A stretch of 11,251 nucleotides of DNA from DASRSS01 sp035765515 (lineage in GTDB: Bacteria > Actinomycetota > Actinomycetes > Mycobacteriales > Jatrophihabitantaceae): the NCBI GenBank assembly GCA_035765515.1, contig DASTXN010000036.1, positions 1 through 11,251 of the forward strand, read 5' to 3'. Made by a program: the position numbers and the translations under genes. Below, one piece after another: positions 5,707-11,251 of this stretch. The number at the start of each line of letters is the position of its first letter. The stretch's first letter is position 1. The notes below the pieces were generated by a model. It searched no databases. It had not been told where the DNA came from and worked only from the letters and a program-made list of their open reading frames with translations.

Positions 5707-6390
5707 TCAGGCCTCCAGCTTGTAGCCCAATCCCCTTACCGTGACCAGGTATTTGGGGTCGGACGGGTCTGGTTCGATCTTCGCCCGCAGCCGCTTCACG
5801 TGGACGTCCAGGGTCTTGGTGTCGCCGACGTAGTCGGCGCCCCAGACCCGGTCGATCAGCTGGCCGCGGGTGAGGACCCGGCCGCAGTTGCGCAGCAACA
5901 GCTCGAGCAGATCGAACTCCTTGAGCGGCAGTGCGACCGGACGCCCCTCGACGGTGACCACGTGTCGCTCGACGTCCATGCGAACCGGGCCCGCCTCGAT
6001 CACCGGGGAGACCAGTTCGTCCGAATGCTCGACGCTGCGGCGCAGCACCGCACGGATTCGCGCGATCAGCTCGCGGGACGAGTACGGCTTGGTGACATAG
6101 TCGTCGGCGCCGAGCTCGAGGCCGACGATCTTGTCGATCTCGGCATCCCGCGCGGTGACCATGATGATCGGCACGTTCGACCTCGACCGCAGCGCACGGC
6201 ACACCTCGGTACCGGGCAGCCCGGGCAGCATCAGGTCCAGCAACACCACGTCGGCACCGGACCGGTCGAAGGCGGCCAGGGCGTCCGTCCCGCTCGCCGC
6301 GACCTCGACCTCGAACCCGTCGCGCTCGAGCTGGAAGCTGAGCGCGTCGGAGAATGACTCCTCGTCCTCGACCAGCAGTACGCGCGTCAC
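5707..6390 (-). CDS. regX3: Two-component response regulator RegX3
   Basis: A 227-residue OmpR/PhoB-type transcription factor, the length known for mycobacterial RegX3. The receiver domain (1-120) starts VTRVLLVEDEESFSDAL, with acidic residues 8-10, the phosphoacceptor Asp 52 in LLDLMLPGLPG, Thr 79 in IIMVTARD and Lys 101 in YVTKPYSSREL. The C-terminal winged helix (about 130-227) contains LPLKEFDLLELLL, GRVLTRGQLIDRVWG, and TKTLDVHVKRLRAKIEPDP with the terminal VRGLGYKLEA. It starts with GTG, overlapping the senX3 stop by 4 nt (GTGA), so translation is coupled to its kinase. RegX3 controls phosphate-starvation genes in mycobacteria. Only 4 nt separate its stop from that of the convergent membrane-protein gene. 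Confidence 0.96.
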   Translation of the reverse strand: MTRVLLVEDEESFSDALSFQLERDGFEVEVAASGTDALAAFDRSGADVVLLDLMLPGLPGTEVCRALRSRSNVPIIMVTARDAEIDKIVGLELGADDYVTKPYSSRELIARIRAVLRRSVEHSDELVSPVIEAGPVRMDVERHVVTVEGRPVALPLKEFDLLELLLRNCGRVLTRGQLIDRVWGADYVGDTKTLDVHVKRLRAKIEPDPSDPKYLVTVRGLGYKLEA

Positions 6391-7568
6391 GACGGGGAGG
6401 ATCCCCCGTCCGAGTGAACGCGAGGTAACCGGACGGTGAACGTCGAGCCCTCGCCGGGCGTGCTGCGCACAATTACGGTGCCGCGATGGTTGGTGACGAC
6501 GTTCTTCACGATCGCCAGGCCCAGGCCGGTGCCGCCGGTGGCGCGGGACCGGGCCGGATCGACGCGGTAGAAGCGTTCGAAGATGCGCTCCTGGTCGGCT
6601 GCGCTGACCCCGATGCCCTGGTCGGTGACGGCGATGTCGACCGTGGGACGGGCCTGGTGATCGCTCGCGCTCTTGGCGACGACGACCACCCGCGACCCCG
6701 CTTGGCTGTAGGCGATCGCGTTGTCGACCAGATTGGACACGGCGGCGGCGAGCTGGGCGTCGTTTCCGCGCACCCGCAGGCCGGGCTCGCAGCGCACGTC
6801 GATCTCGATGCCCGCCTGCTCGGCGGCCAGCCGCTCACGGTCGACCGCATCGGCGACGAGCTGCTCGACGTCCACCTCGGTCGCGCCCGGCATCGGGTCG
6901 ACCCCCTGCACCTTGGACAGCTCCATCAGCTCGGACACCAGCCGGCCGAGCCGCGCGCTCTCGTGCTGCATGCGTCCGGCGAACCGTTCGACGGCCTCGG
7001 CGTCCCCGGCCGCGTCCCGCACCGCCTCGGCCAGCAGGCTCAGCGCTCCGACCGGCGTCTTGAGCTCGTGCGAGACGTTCGCGACGAAGTCACGGCGCAC
7101 CTCGTCGAGCCGGCGCTGCTCGCTGATGTCCGCGAGCAGCAGCGCGACGCCGTCGGATCGGTCGGCGTCGGTCACCGGCACCGCGGTGGCGGCGACCGCG
7201 ATCGGCTCGCGGCCCAGCCGGCTCAGCGGCAGGTCGATCGCCCGGCACAGCGAGGCGTCGTCGCGACGGGCGTCGGACGCGATAGCGCGCAGCGGCTCGA
7301 AGGCCAGCCGGTCGACGTCCACCACGTCCATCGCGCGCGCGGCCGGGTTGATCAGGACGACGCGTTCCTCGGCGTCGACGACCACGACGCCGATGTCCAG
7401 CGCCTCGACGACCAGTGAGGCGAGCGCGGGCAGGTGCGGCGGGCGCCGGGGCGCGTCGGCGTCCGGCGGCGGGGCCTCCTGTGCGCGCCGCGCGGTGTAC
7501 AGCACCCGGGCCGCGGCTGCCGCCAGCAGGACCGCGATGACGATGAGCGCGAGCGCCAGGCCGAGCAC
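6387..7568 (-). CDS. senX3: Sensor histidine kinase SenX3
   Basis: The 393-residue membrane kinase partner of RegX3. One hydrophobic helix at residues 2-24 anchors it; a PAS-like domain spans about 50-150 (ALDIGVVVVDAEERVVLINPA, quoted in part). The dimerisation box FVANVSHELKTPVGAL carries phosphoacceptor His 167. The ATPase domain shows the N box at Asn 283 (VDNAIAYS), G1 DQGIG (316-320), F box FERFYRVD (330-337) and G2 GGTGLGLAIV (345-354). All catalytic motifs are intact. It begins with GTG, 6 nt after the phosphoglycerate mutase stop, and overlaps regX3 by 4 nt. In mycobacteria the pair responds to phosphate limitation through the Pst-PhoU system; no pst or phoU gene is in this window. 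Confidence 0.96.
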   Translation of the reverse strand: MLGLALALIVIAVLLAAAAARVLYTARRAQEAPPPDADAPRRPPHLPALASLVVEALDIGVVVVDAEERVVLINPAARAMDVVDVDRLAFEPLRAIASDARRDDASLCRAIDLPLSRLGREPIAVAATAVPVTDADRSDGVALLLADISEQRRLDEVRRDFVANVSHELKTPVGALSLLAEAVRDAAGDAEAVERFAGRMQHESARLGRLVSELMELSKVQGVDPMPGATEVDVEQLVADAVDRERLAAEQAGIEIDVRCEPGLRVRGNDAQLAAAVSNLVDNAIAYSQAGSRVVVVAKSASDHQARPTVDIAVTDQGIGVSAADQERIFERFYRVDPARSRATGGTGLGLAIVKNVVTNHRGTVIVRSTPGEGSTFTVRLPRVHSDGGSSPS

Positions 7569-7574
7569 GCCGGA

Positions 7575-8315
7575 CTACTTCTTGCCCTGGTTGGCGACGG
7601 CCTCGATCGCGGCCGCCGCGGCATCCGGGTCCAGGTATGTGCCCGGGCCGGTCGGCATCATCGTGGCCGTGTCCAGCTCGTAGCGCAGCGGGATCCCGGT
7701 AGGCACGTTCAGCGCGACCACGGCCTCGTCCGACATGCCGTCCAGATGCTTGATCAGGGCACGGAGCGAGTTGCCGTGCGCGGCCACCAGGACGGTCCCG
7801 TTGCGCAGGTCCGGGACGATCGCGTCGTACCAGTACGGCAGCATCCGGCCGACGACGTCCTTGAGGCACTCGGTGCGCGGCACGGTCTCGAGCAGGTTCG
7901 CGTAGCGGGGGTCGCCGACCTGGCTGTAGGTGTCGTCGGCGGCGAGCGGCGGCGGCGGGACGTCGTAGGAACGGCGCCAGAGCATGAACTGCTCGTCACC
8001 GAACTCGGCCCGCACCGCGGCCTTGTCCTTGCCCTGCAGCGCGCCGTAGTGGCGCTCGTTGAGCCGCCATGAACGCCGTACCGGCACCCAGTGTCGGTCG
8101 GCCGAGTTCAGCGCGATGTTCGCGGTGCGGATCGCGCGGCGCAGCACGGACGTGTGCACCACGTCCGGCAGCAGGCCGTGCTCGCGCAGCAGCTCACCGC
8201 CGCGCCGGCCCTCGGCCTCACCGGCCGCGGTCAGGTCGACGTCCACCCATCCGGTGAACAGGTTCTTGGAGTTCCAGTCGCTCTCGCCGTGGCGGAGCAG
8301 GATCAGCGTCGGCAC
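7575..8315 (-). CDS. gpmA: 2,3-bisphosphoglycerate-dependent phosphoglycerate mutase
   Basis: Interconverts 3- and 2-phosphoglycerate in glycolysis and gluconeogenesis through a phosphohistidine intermediate. The 246-residue product has the length of the bacterial dPGM family. It starts VPTLILLRHGESDWNSKNLF with catalytic His 9 in the RHGE motif. HTSVLRRAIRTAN (54-66), RLNERHYGALQGKDKA (84-99) with Glu 87, and AAHGNSLRALIKHLDGMSD with His 180 complete the active site. The GTG at 8315 was chosen because homologues begin there; AGGA is 8 nt upstream, and the longer frame adds 13 unrelated residues. It is followed after 6 nt by senX3. The same gene order is known in M. tuberculosis (gpm1, senX3, regX3). 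Confidence 0.96.
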   Translation of the reverse strand: MPTLILLRHGESDWNSKNLFTGWVDVDLTAAGEAEGRRGGELLREHGLLPDVVHTSVLRRAIRTANIALNSADRHWVPVRRSWRLNERHYGALQGKDKAAVRAEFGDEQFMLWRRSYDVPPPPLAADDTYSQVGDPRYANLLETVPRTECLKDVVGRMLPYWYDAIVPDLRNGTVLVAAHGNSLRALIKHLDGMSDEAVVALNVPTGIPLRYELDTATMMPTGPGTYLDPDAAAAAIEAVANQGKK

Positions 8316-8340
8316 GTCCTCAATCCTGCCAGTCGTGGAT

Positions 8341-8376
8341 ACCCCGTTGACCACACCCCGCTGTGGTTGTGGGGGT
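8341..8376. promoter_or_regulatory. Long imperfect hairpin upstream of phosphoglycerate mutase
   Basis: A perfect 6-bp stem ACCACA/TGTGGT (8350-8355 with 8362-8367) with loop CCCCGC is extended by two wobble pairs, two mismatches and a further 5-bp stem ACCCC/GGGGT (8341-8345 with 8372-8376). It lies between the 22-bp array and the gpm start, 25 nt before the GTG. It could be an operator for gpm-senX3-regX3 or a terminator for the YbjN gene, but no T-tract follows. Confidence 0.5.
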
Positions 8377-8393
8377 ATTGATCACTCGGAGGC

Positions 8394-8490
8394 TCGCTCC
8401 GCGCTATTCCGTTGTTCGCTCCGCACTATTCCGTTGTTCGCTCCGCGCTATTCCGTTGTTCGCTCCGCGCTATTCCGTTGTTCGCTCCGC
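8394..8490. repeat. Tandem array of a 22-bp unit, four full copies plus a 9-bp remnant
   Basis: Plus-strand units at 8394-8415, 8416-8437, 8438-8459 and 8460-8481, then a partial copy at 8482-8490. The unit begins TCGCTCCGC and ends TATTCCGTTGT. The copies are identical except for one G-to-A change at 8425. On the minus strand one unit corresponds to the last seven codons of the YbjN gene, stop codon included, plus one base. So the array looks like serial duplication of that gene's 3' end. There are no spacers, so it is not CRISPR. The gap 8316-8469 otherwise holds only the hairpin at 8341-8376 and the gpm leader. Confidence 0.95.
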
Positions 8491-8958
8491 GAAGTCCTTG
8501 AACGCCTGCAGGTTGGCCAGCGACTCGCCGCGCTTGACCCGCCAGGCCCATTCGCGGCGGATGGACGAGCCGAAGCCCAGCTCCAGCAGCGTGTTGAACG
8601 TGCCGTCGGCGTACTCCAGGACGCAGCCCAGGATGCGGTCGAGCTCGTCGGCGCTCACGGACGCCAGCGGCACCCGTCCGGTCAGGTAGACGTCGCCGGT
8701 CGCGTCGATCGACCAGCACACCGCGTACATGCGGGCGTTGCGCTGCAGCAGGAAGCCGTAGACCTGCTCGCGGTTCTCCTCCGGTGCGCGCAGCACGAAC
8801 GCCTCGATCTCCAGCGCGTGCGCGCCAACCGTGAGCAGGCACGCGGTCTTGAGCCGCTTCTCGCCGGGCAGCGCGACCGCGAACGAGGACTCGTCGAAGC
8901 GCTCGTGCTCGAGCTCCTGATCGGCCAGGTAGCTCGCGATCACCTCGGCCGGGTTCAT
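8470..8958 (-). CDS. YbjN-domain protein (Rv0487 type)
   Basis: A 162-residue cytoplasmic protein of the YbjN family, whose fold resembles type III secretion chaperones; its role in actinobacteria is not established. Visible: MNPAEVIASYLADQELEHER, VGAHALEIEAFVLRAPEENRE (in part), YGFLLQRNARMYAVCWSID, GDVYLTGRVPLASVSADELD, and a C-terminal LLELGFGSSIRREWAWR. A strong CAGGAG lies 6 nt before the ATG at 8958. It sits between mshA and gpm, as Rv0487 does in M. tuberculosis, and shares their strand. The last seven codons (AERTTE and stop) fall inside the first unit of the 22-bp array, so the extreme C-terminus may be a recent change. Confidence 0.9.
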   Translation of the reverse strand: MNPAEVIASYLADQELEHERFDESSFAVALPGEKRLKTACLLTVGAHALEIEAFVLRAPEENREQVYGFLLQRNARMYAVCWSIDATGDVYLTGRVPLASVSADELDRILGCVLEYADGTFNTLLELGFGSSIRREWAWRVKRGESLANLQAFKDFAERTTE

Positions 8959-8975
8959 ACGGCGCTCCTGATCCG

Positions 8976-9032
8976 GTTTTCACTCAGCCCGGCCGGTTCG
9001 GCCGGCGCAAACCGGTCACCGCGAGTGAAAAC
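8976..9032. promoter_or_regulatory. Inverted repeats in the mshA-ybjN gap, possible attenuator or terminator
   Basis: A perfect 10-bp inverted repeat (GTTTTCACTC at 8976-8985, GAGTGAAAAC at 9023-9032) encloses a 7-bp GC hairpin (CCGGCCG 8989-8995 with CGGCCGG 8999-9005). The hexamer AACCGG at 9010-9015 can instead pair with CCGGTT at 8993-8998 or 8973-8978, which would break the other stems. The block fills most of the 91-nt gap and ends about 17 nt before the ybjN start. Mutually exclusive stems suggest attenuation, but a plain processing or termination site is equally possible. Confidence 0.5.
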
Positions 9033-9049
9033 GTGAGCCACAGCAGCGC

Positions 9050-10321
9050 TCATCGCGCGATCACTTCCGGCCGCAGTTCTTCGATTGCCTCCACGTACGC
9101 GGCGAGCAGGCCGTCGGTGGTGCGTGTCCAGGAGAACCGCTCGGCGTGTGGACGGGCACCCGCGGCGAGTTCGGCGCGCGCGGCCGGAGTGCGCAGCAGG
9201 TCGCCGAGCAGCTTGGCCCACAGCTGTGGGTCGTGGCCGTCCACAAGGACGCCGGATGCGCCGTCGGCGACCGCGGTCGTGAGGCCCCCGACGGACGCGG
9301 CCACGACCGGCGTCGCGCAGGCCTGCGACTCCAGGGCGACCAGCCCGAACGACTCGTTGTAGCTCGGCACCACCGTCAGGTCCGCGGCGCGGTAGTAGTC
9401 GGCGACGACGTCGCGTGCCGCGGGCGGCGCGAACCGGACGATGTCGGCCAGGCCCAGGTCGGCGGCGAGCCCGGACAGCCAGTGCGGCTCGTCCAGGCCG
9501 GAGCCGCTGGGTGCGCCGAGCACGACCACCTGCAGCCCGGGCAGTTCGTGGCGCAGGATCGCGGCGGCACGCAGCAGCACGTCGGGAGCCTTGAGCGGCT
9601 GGATCCGGCCCACGAACAGCAGGGTCGGGACGTCCGCCCGCAACCCCAGTCGGGCTCGCGCCTCGGCCGCATCGCCGGGCGTGAACGTGTCCAGGTCCAC
9701 TCCGGGAGCGATCGTGCGCACCTGCGCCGGATCGGCCCCGTACAGCTCGATCAGCTGCTGCGCCTCCTCGTCCGTGGACGCGATCAGCCGGTCGGCCTCG
9801 GCCACGACCTGGTCCTCGCCGATCAGCCGCGCGGCGGGCTCGGGCACGTCGCCGTCGGCCAGCAGCGCGTTCTTCACCTTGCCGAGCGTGTGCGCGGAAT
9901 GGACGAGCGGCACGCCCCAGCGCTCGCGCGCCAGCCAACCGACCTGGCCGGACAGCCAATAGTGCGAGTGGATGACGTCGTACCAGCCCGGCTCGTGGAA
10001 GGCCTCGGTGCGCAGCACTCCCGCGGTGAACGCGCACAGTTGCGCCGGCAGATCGCCCTTCGCCAGGCCCTCGAAGGGACCTGCGGTCACGTGCCGGACG
10101 AGCACGCCCGGCGCCAGCTCCACGGTCGGCGGCTGGTCGCTCGATGTGGCGCGCGTGAACACCTCGACCTCGACGCCGGCTGCGGCAAGCCTGCGCGCGC
10201 TCTCGACGATGTACACGTTCATGCCGCCCGCGTCACCGCCACCGGGCGGGTCGAGCGGCGAGGTGTGCACGCTGAACATCGCGACGCGACGGGGGTAACC
10301 GAACCGCGGCATGCGCTGCAC
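9050..10321 (-). CDS. mshA: D-inositol-3-phosphate glycosyltransferase MshA
   Basis: Makes the first mycothiol intermediate by transferring GlcNAc from UDP-GlcNAc to 1D-myo-inositol 3-phosphate in the cytoplasm. The 423-residue GT-B family 4 enzyme shows the hallmark N-terminus VHTSPLDPPGGGDAGGMN (18-34) and then EVFTRATSS, GPFEGLAKGDLPAQL, HSHYWLSGQVGWLA, VHSAHTLGKVKN, GVDLDTF and FVGRIQPLKAPD (236-247). The EX7E donor-site motif is SYNESFGLVALESQA with Glu 323 and Glu 331. The GTG at 10321 follows GGAAGGGG by 5 nt and is preferred; ATG codons 3 triplets and 14 triplets further on are alternatives. It heads the minus-strand group with ybjN and gpm and diverges from the SDR. Presence implies a mycothiol-producing actinobacterium. 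Confidence 0.97.
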   Translation of the reverse strand: MQRMPRFGYPRRVAMFSVHTSPLDPPGGGDAGGMNVYIVESARRLAAAGVEVEVFTRATSSDQPPTVELAPGVLVRHVTAGPFEGLAKGDLPAQLCAFTAGVLRTEAFHEPGWYDVIHSHYWLSGQVGWLARERWGVPLVHSAHTLGKVKNALLADGDVPEPAARLIGEDQVVAEADRLIASTDEEAQQLIELYGADPAQVRTIAPGVDLDTFTPGDAAEARARLGLRADVPTLLFVGRIQPLKAPDVLLRAAAILRHELPGLQVVVLGAPSGSGLDEPHWLSGLAADLGLADIVRFAPPAARDVVADYYRAADLTVVPSYNESFGLVALESQACATPVVAASVGGLTTAVADGASGVLVDGHDPQLWAKLLGDLLRTPAARAELAAGARPHAERFSWTRTTDGLLAAYVEAIEELRPEVIAR

Positions 10322-10391
10322 CGGTACCCCTTCCACTCGCCCAAGACGTAACACGCCCCTGCTCCAGATCATGCCCGAATCCCGCGAGCGG

Positions 10392-10397
10392 CAGAAT
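10392..10397 (+). promoter_or_regulatory. Candidate -10 (CAGAAT) for a leaderless SDR mRNA
   Basis: CAGAAT differs at one base from TAGAAT and sits 7 nt before the SDR ATG, with no Shine-Dalgarno. That spacing fits leaderless transcription. It lies in the 83-nt divergent gap shared with mshA; no convincing mshA promoter was identified there. Confidence 0.4.
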
Positions 10398-10404
10398 CGC
10401 GGCC

Positions 10405-11157
10405 ATGAATGCACAGCGAGGGACCGCGGTTGTGACGGGCGCGAGCAGCGGGATCGGTGCGGCCACGGCCCGCCGACTGGCCGCGGAGGGATACCAGGTG
10501 ATCGCGGCGGCGCGCAGGCGCGACCGGCTGGACGAGCTGGCCGCGTCCACGCCGGGGATCGTCGCGGTGACGCTGGACGTGACCGATCCGGAGTCGGTTG
10601 CCGCGCTCGCCTCGTCCGCCGGTGACGACCTCGCCGTGCTGGTGAACAACGCCGGCGGCGCGATCGGCACCGAACCGATCGAGCGCGCCGACCCTGCCGA
10701 CTGGCAGGCGATGTACGAGACGAACGTGCTCGGGGTGCTGCGCGTGACGCAGGCGCTGCTGCCGGCGCTGGAGCGCGGCGCAGGGCATGTAGTCGTGACC
10801 GGCTCGATCGCGGGGCATCTGGTGTACGAGGGCGGCGCCGGGTACACAGCCGCCAAGCACGCCGCGACGGCGCTGGTCGAGACGCTGCGCCTGGAGCTGG
10901 CCGGCCGCCCGGTCCGCGTCACCGAGATCGCGCCCGGCTCGGTGCACACCGAGGAGTTCTCGCTGGTCCGTTACCGCGGCGACCAGCAGGCCGCCGAGCG
11001 CGTCTATGCCGGCGTCCCCGACCCGCTGAGCTCGGACGACGTCGCCGACTGCATCGCGTTCGCCGTCACCCGCCCGGCGCACGTGAACATCGACCTGCTG
11101 GTGGTCAAGCCGCTCGCGCAGGCCGCGCCGCACAAGGTGGTGCGGCGCAGCGAATAG
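10405..11157 (+). CDS. Short-chain dehydrogenase/reductase (YdfG-like, Rv0484c type)
   Basis: A 250-residue classical SDR, probably NADP-dependent and cytoplasmic. The Rossmann motif TGASSGIG is at 11-18, with a basic AARRRDRL (35-42) following beta-2, which favours NADPH. LDVTD is at 57-61, NNAGG at 81-85 and the structural Asn at 107. The catalytic set is Ser 134 (VTGSIAG), Tyr 147 and Lys 151 (GYTAAKHA). APGSVHTEEFSLVRYRGD (176-193) resembles the PG-x-V-x-TEFS element of YdfG-like 3-hydroxy acid dehydrogenases, so a hydroxy acid is a plausible but unproven substrate. It diverges from mshA, as Rv0484c lies beside mshA in M. tuberculosis. The stop is 7 nt from the convergent gene's stop. Confidence 0.92.
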   Translation: MNAQRGTAVVTGASSGIGAATARRLAAEGYQVIAAARRRDRLDELAASTPGIVAVTLDVTDPESVAALASSAGDDLAVLVNNAGGAIGTEPIERADPADWQAMYETNVLGVLRVTQALLPALERGAGHVVVTGSIAGHLVYEGGAGYTAAKHAATALVETLRLELAGRPVRVTEIAPGSVHTEEFSLVRYRGDQQAAERVYAGVPDPLSSDDVADCIAFAVTRPAHVNIDLLVVKPLAQAAPHKVVRRSE

Positions 11158-11179
11158 GCGCCGCTCAGCGCGGGGCGCC
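11157..11179. terminator. Hairpin overlapping convergent gene ends
   Basis: GGCGCC at 11157-11162 pairs with GGCGCC at 11174-11179, with an inner GC/GC pair around a TCAGC loop and a two-base bulge. It covers the end of the SDR gene and the stop of the opposite gene. The symmetry would let it act on both strands. There is no T-tract, so termination is inferred from position. Confidence 0.4.
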
Positions 11180-11251
11180 GGCGGGACGGCGGCGCACGAT
11201 CGCCACCGCGCCCAGCCCGGTGATCAGTAGGCCCGCCACGATCGTCAGCCA
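11165..11251 (-). CDS. C-terminal end of a membrane protein, 5' part outside the window
   Basis: Only 28 codons and a TGA are visible. They read WLTIVAGLLITGLGAVAIV followed by RRRPAGAPR, one hydrophobic helix ending in a basic tail. That pattern is typical of a protein anchored by a C-terminal helix with its tail in the cytoplasm. The reading frame is supported by this pattern and by the neat convergent spacing with the SDR gene (7 nt). The family cannot be told from this fragment. Confidence 0.6.
   Translation of the reverse strand, partial: WLTIVAGLLITGLGAVAIVRRRPAGAPR

Noticed and set aside
8394..8490. CRISPR array
   Set aside because: Units are directly adjacent with no spacers, and no cas genes are present.
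8426..8983. 185-codon minus-strand frame over the YbjN gene
   Set aside because: Arg-rich shadow frame; the overlapping frame at 8470-8958 has the YbjN domain and a strong ribosome site.

Overview
This is a GC-rich window with the dense gene packing, GTG starts and short gene overlaps of a high-GC actinobacterium. A mycothiol glycosyltransferase gene (mshA), a SenX3-RegX3 pair, the small ribosomal protein bS22 and an actinobacterial helix-turn-helix protein all point the same way. Gene content and relative orientation follow, from memory, the Mycobacterium tuberculosis stretch Rv0484c to Rv0500B, with differences. The genus cannot be fixed from the window.

Layout, left to right. (1) Minus strand, 1-3438: a sugar phosphate isomerase/epimerase-like TIM barrel, proline dehydrogenase, proC, a small HTH protein and bS22 (cut by the window edge), transcribed from about 3440 down to 1. 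The gap between the HTH gene and bS22 (88-400) is full of nested palindromes. (2) Plus strand, 3492-5702: a Cys-rich conserved protein diverging from the TIM barrel, then a SigE-family ECF sigma factor whose stop overlaps the start of a one-pass membrane protein. (3) Minus strand, 5707-10321: mshA, a YbjN-domain protein, phosphoglycerate mutase, senX3 and regX3, transcribed in that order. A 22-bp tandem array covers the end of the YbjN gene, and two structured intergenic regions lie in this block. (4) Plus strand, 10405-11157: a short-chain dehydrogenase diverging from mshA. It converges on the 3' end of a membrane-protein gene cut by the right edge.

How the genes fit together. mshA makes the first mycothiol intermediate; gpm is a glycolytic enzyme; SenX3-RegX3 is the actinobacterial phosphate-responsive two-component system. 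ProC and proline dehydrogenase share the P5C/proline pair and sit 22 nt apart. The sigma factor and its translationally coupled membrane partner look like an envelope-signalling pair placed between otherwise conserved genes. Several genes (proline dehydrogenase, TIM barrel, Cys-rich protein, SDR) have a -10-like hexamer 6-7 nt before the start codon, which suggests leaderless mRNAs.

Most of the window is conserved core genome. I see no convincing new multi-gene system. The most unusual features are the 22-bp array, the palindrome cluster at 204-359, the mshA-ybjN inverted repeats, and the sigma factor/membrane pair.
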